DNA of 64,000 nt from CAXQUZ01 sp942491145 (GTDB lineage Bacteria > Myxococcota_A > UBA796 > UBA2385): assembly GCA_942491145.1 (NCBI GenBank), contig CALOBC010000032.1, positions 28,298 to 92,297 on the forward strand. Direction: 5' to 3'. How positions within the stretch are numbered: position 1 is the first letter of the stretch; every line of letters starts with the position of its first letter. The notes under the pieces are model-generated. The model was not told the DNA's origin and ran no database searches. It was given only the letters and a program-made list of their open reading frames with translations. The position numbers and the translations under genes are program-made. Below are positions 63,872 to 64,000 of this stretch, piece after piece.

Positions 63872-64000
63872 GGACTGTGGCTTGGGAAGTCGGCGGCAGG
63901 TTCGTTCCTGCCATCGCTCGACGAAACTCCTGCCGTACGACCCTCCCTCCCGGTTCCCTGTGTTCTTGCTCCTCAGGACTCCGGCGAACCTGAGGATTGG

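Overview
The window is 64 kb of GC-rich, densely coding bacterial chromosome with strongly GC-biased third codon positions. I see no tRNA, rRNA, insertion sequence, integrase or CRISPR array. Several traits point to Myxococcota or a neighbouring lineage of the former Deltaproteobacteria (inference, no rRNA here): C-terminal tails of the MYXO-CTERM type (Cys, hydrophobic helix, Arg cluster), a pilB-pilC-pilS-pilR-pilA cluster in myxobacterial order with a sigma-54 pilA promoter, MopE-like metal-binding repeats, many lipoproteins, and many HEAT/TPR proteins of unknown role.

Layout. 0.4-2.3 kb: a NhaD/ArsB-type antiporter and a small pilin-like protein. 7.1-2.3 kb (minus): a compact operon of a membrane TPR protein and three lipoproteins. 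9.7-7.3 kb (minus): tetR-etfB-etfA, with tandem FadR-like palindromes upstream and a terminator downstream; probably fatty-acid-controlled electron transfer flavoprotein. 15.4-10.0 kb (minus): two GT-C type membrane proteins flanking a TPR-like protein and an unusual in-frame HPPK-transaldolase ORF. 22.4-15.5 kb (minus): pilB, pilC, pilS, pilR, pilA, with a near-perfect -24/-12 promoter and TGTC-type upstream sites in front of pilA and a UUCG-loop terminator behind it. 25.3-22.6 kb (minus): a divergent MmgE/PrpD relative and a subtilase-fold protein lacking the normal serine. 25.5-29.6 kb (plus): a membrane protein resembling a degenerate M28 peptidase, a MYXO-CTERM surface protein and a flippase-like membrane protein. 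31.9-29.6 kb (minus): a sensor-like protein and a hybrid histidine kinase.

33.7-32.3 kb (minus): moaD-moaE-trmB. 33.9-37.5 kb (plus): envelope proteins (lipoprotein, vWA protein, MYXO-CTERM protein). 38.5-37.5 kb (minus): an outer-membrane barrel candidate. 38.9-40.7 kb: a zinc-ribbon pseudokinase with a C-terminal beta domain. 40.9-41.5 kb: AhpC-type peroxiredoxin with terminator. 42.7-41.6 kb (minus): murG away from a dcw cluster. 42.9-50.2 kb (plus): the housekeeping cluster ftsH-folP-cdaA-ybbR-glmM-nnr, combining membrane proteolysis, folate, c-di-AMP synthesis, amino-sugar supply and NAD(P)HX repair. tilS, commonly a partner of ftsH, lies convergently at 50.6-52.2 kb and carries an N-terminal RNHCP-type zinc ribbon.

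52.4-64 kb: a HEAT-repeat/cyclophilin protein, a GT4 glycosyltransferase, an M16 peptidase pair (one catalytic, one lipid-anchored and inactive) coupled to a HEAT protein, a large MopE-like lipoprotein, and at the right edge a possible S41-protease C-terminal fragment beside a palindromic GAGTCC repeat tract.

No single locus can be proved to be a new system from sequence alone. The best candidates are the subtilase-like/M28-like divergent pair, the two domain fusions (HPPK-transaldolase, RNHCP-TilS), the zinc-ribbon pseudokinase, and the TPR plus three-lipoprotein operon.
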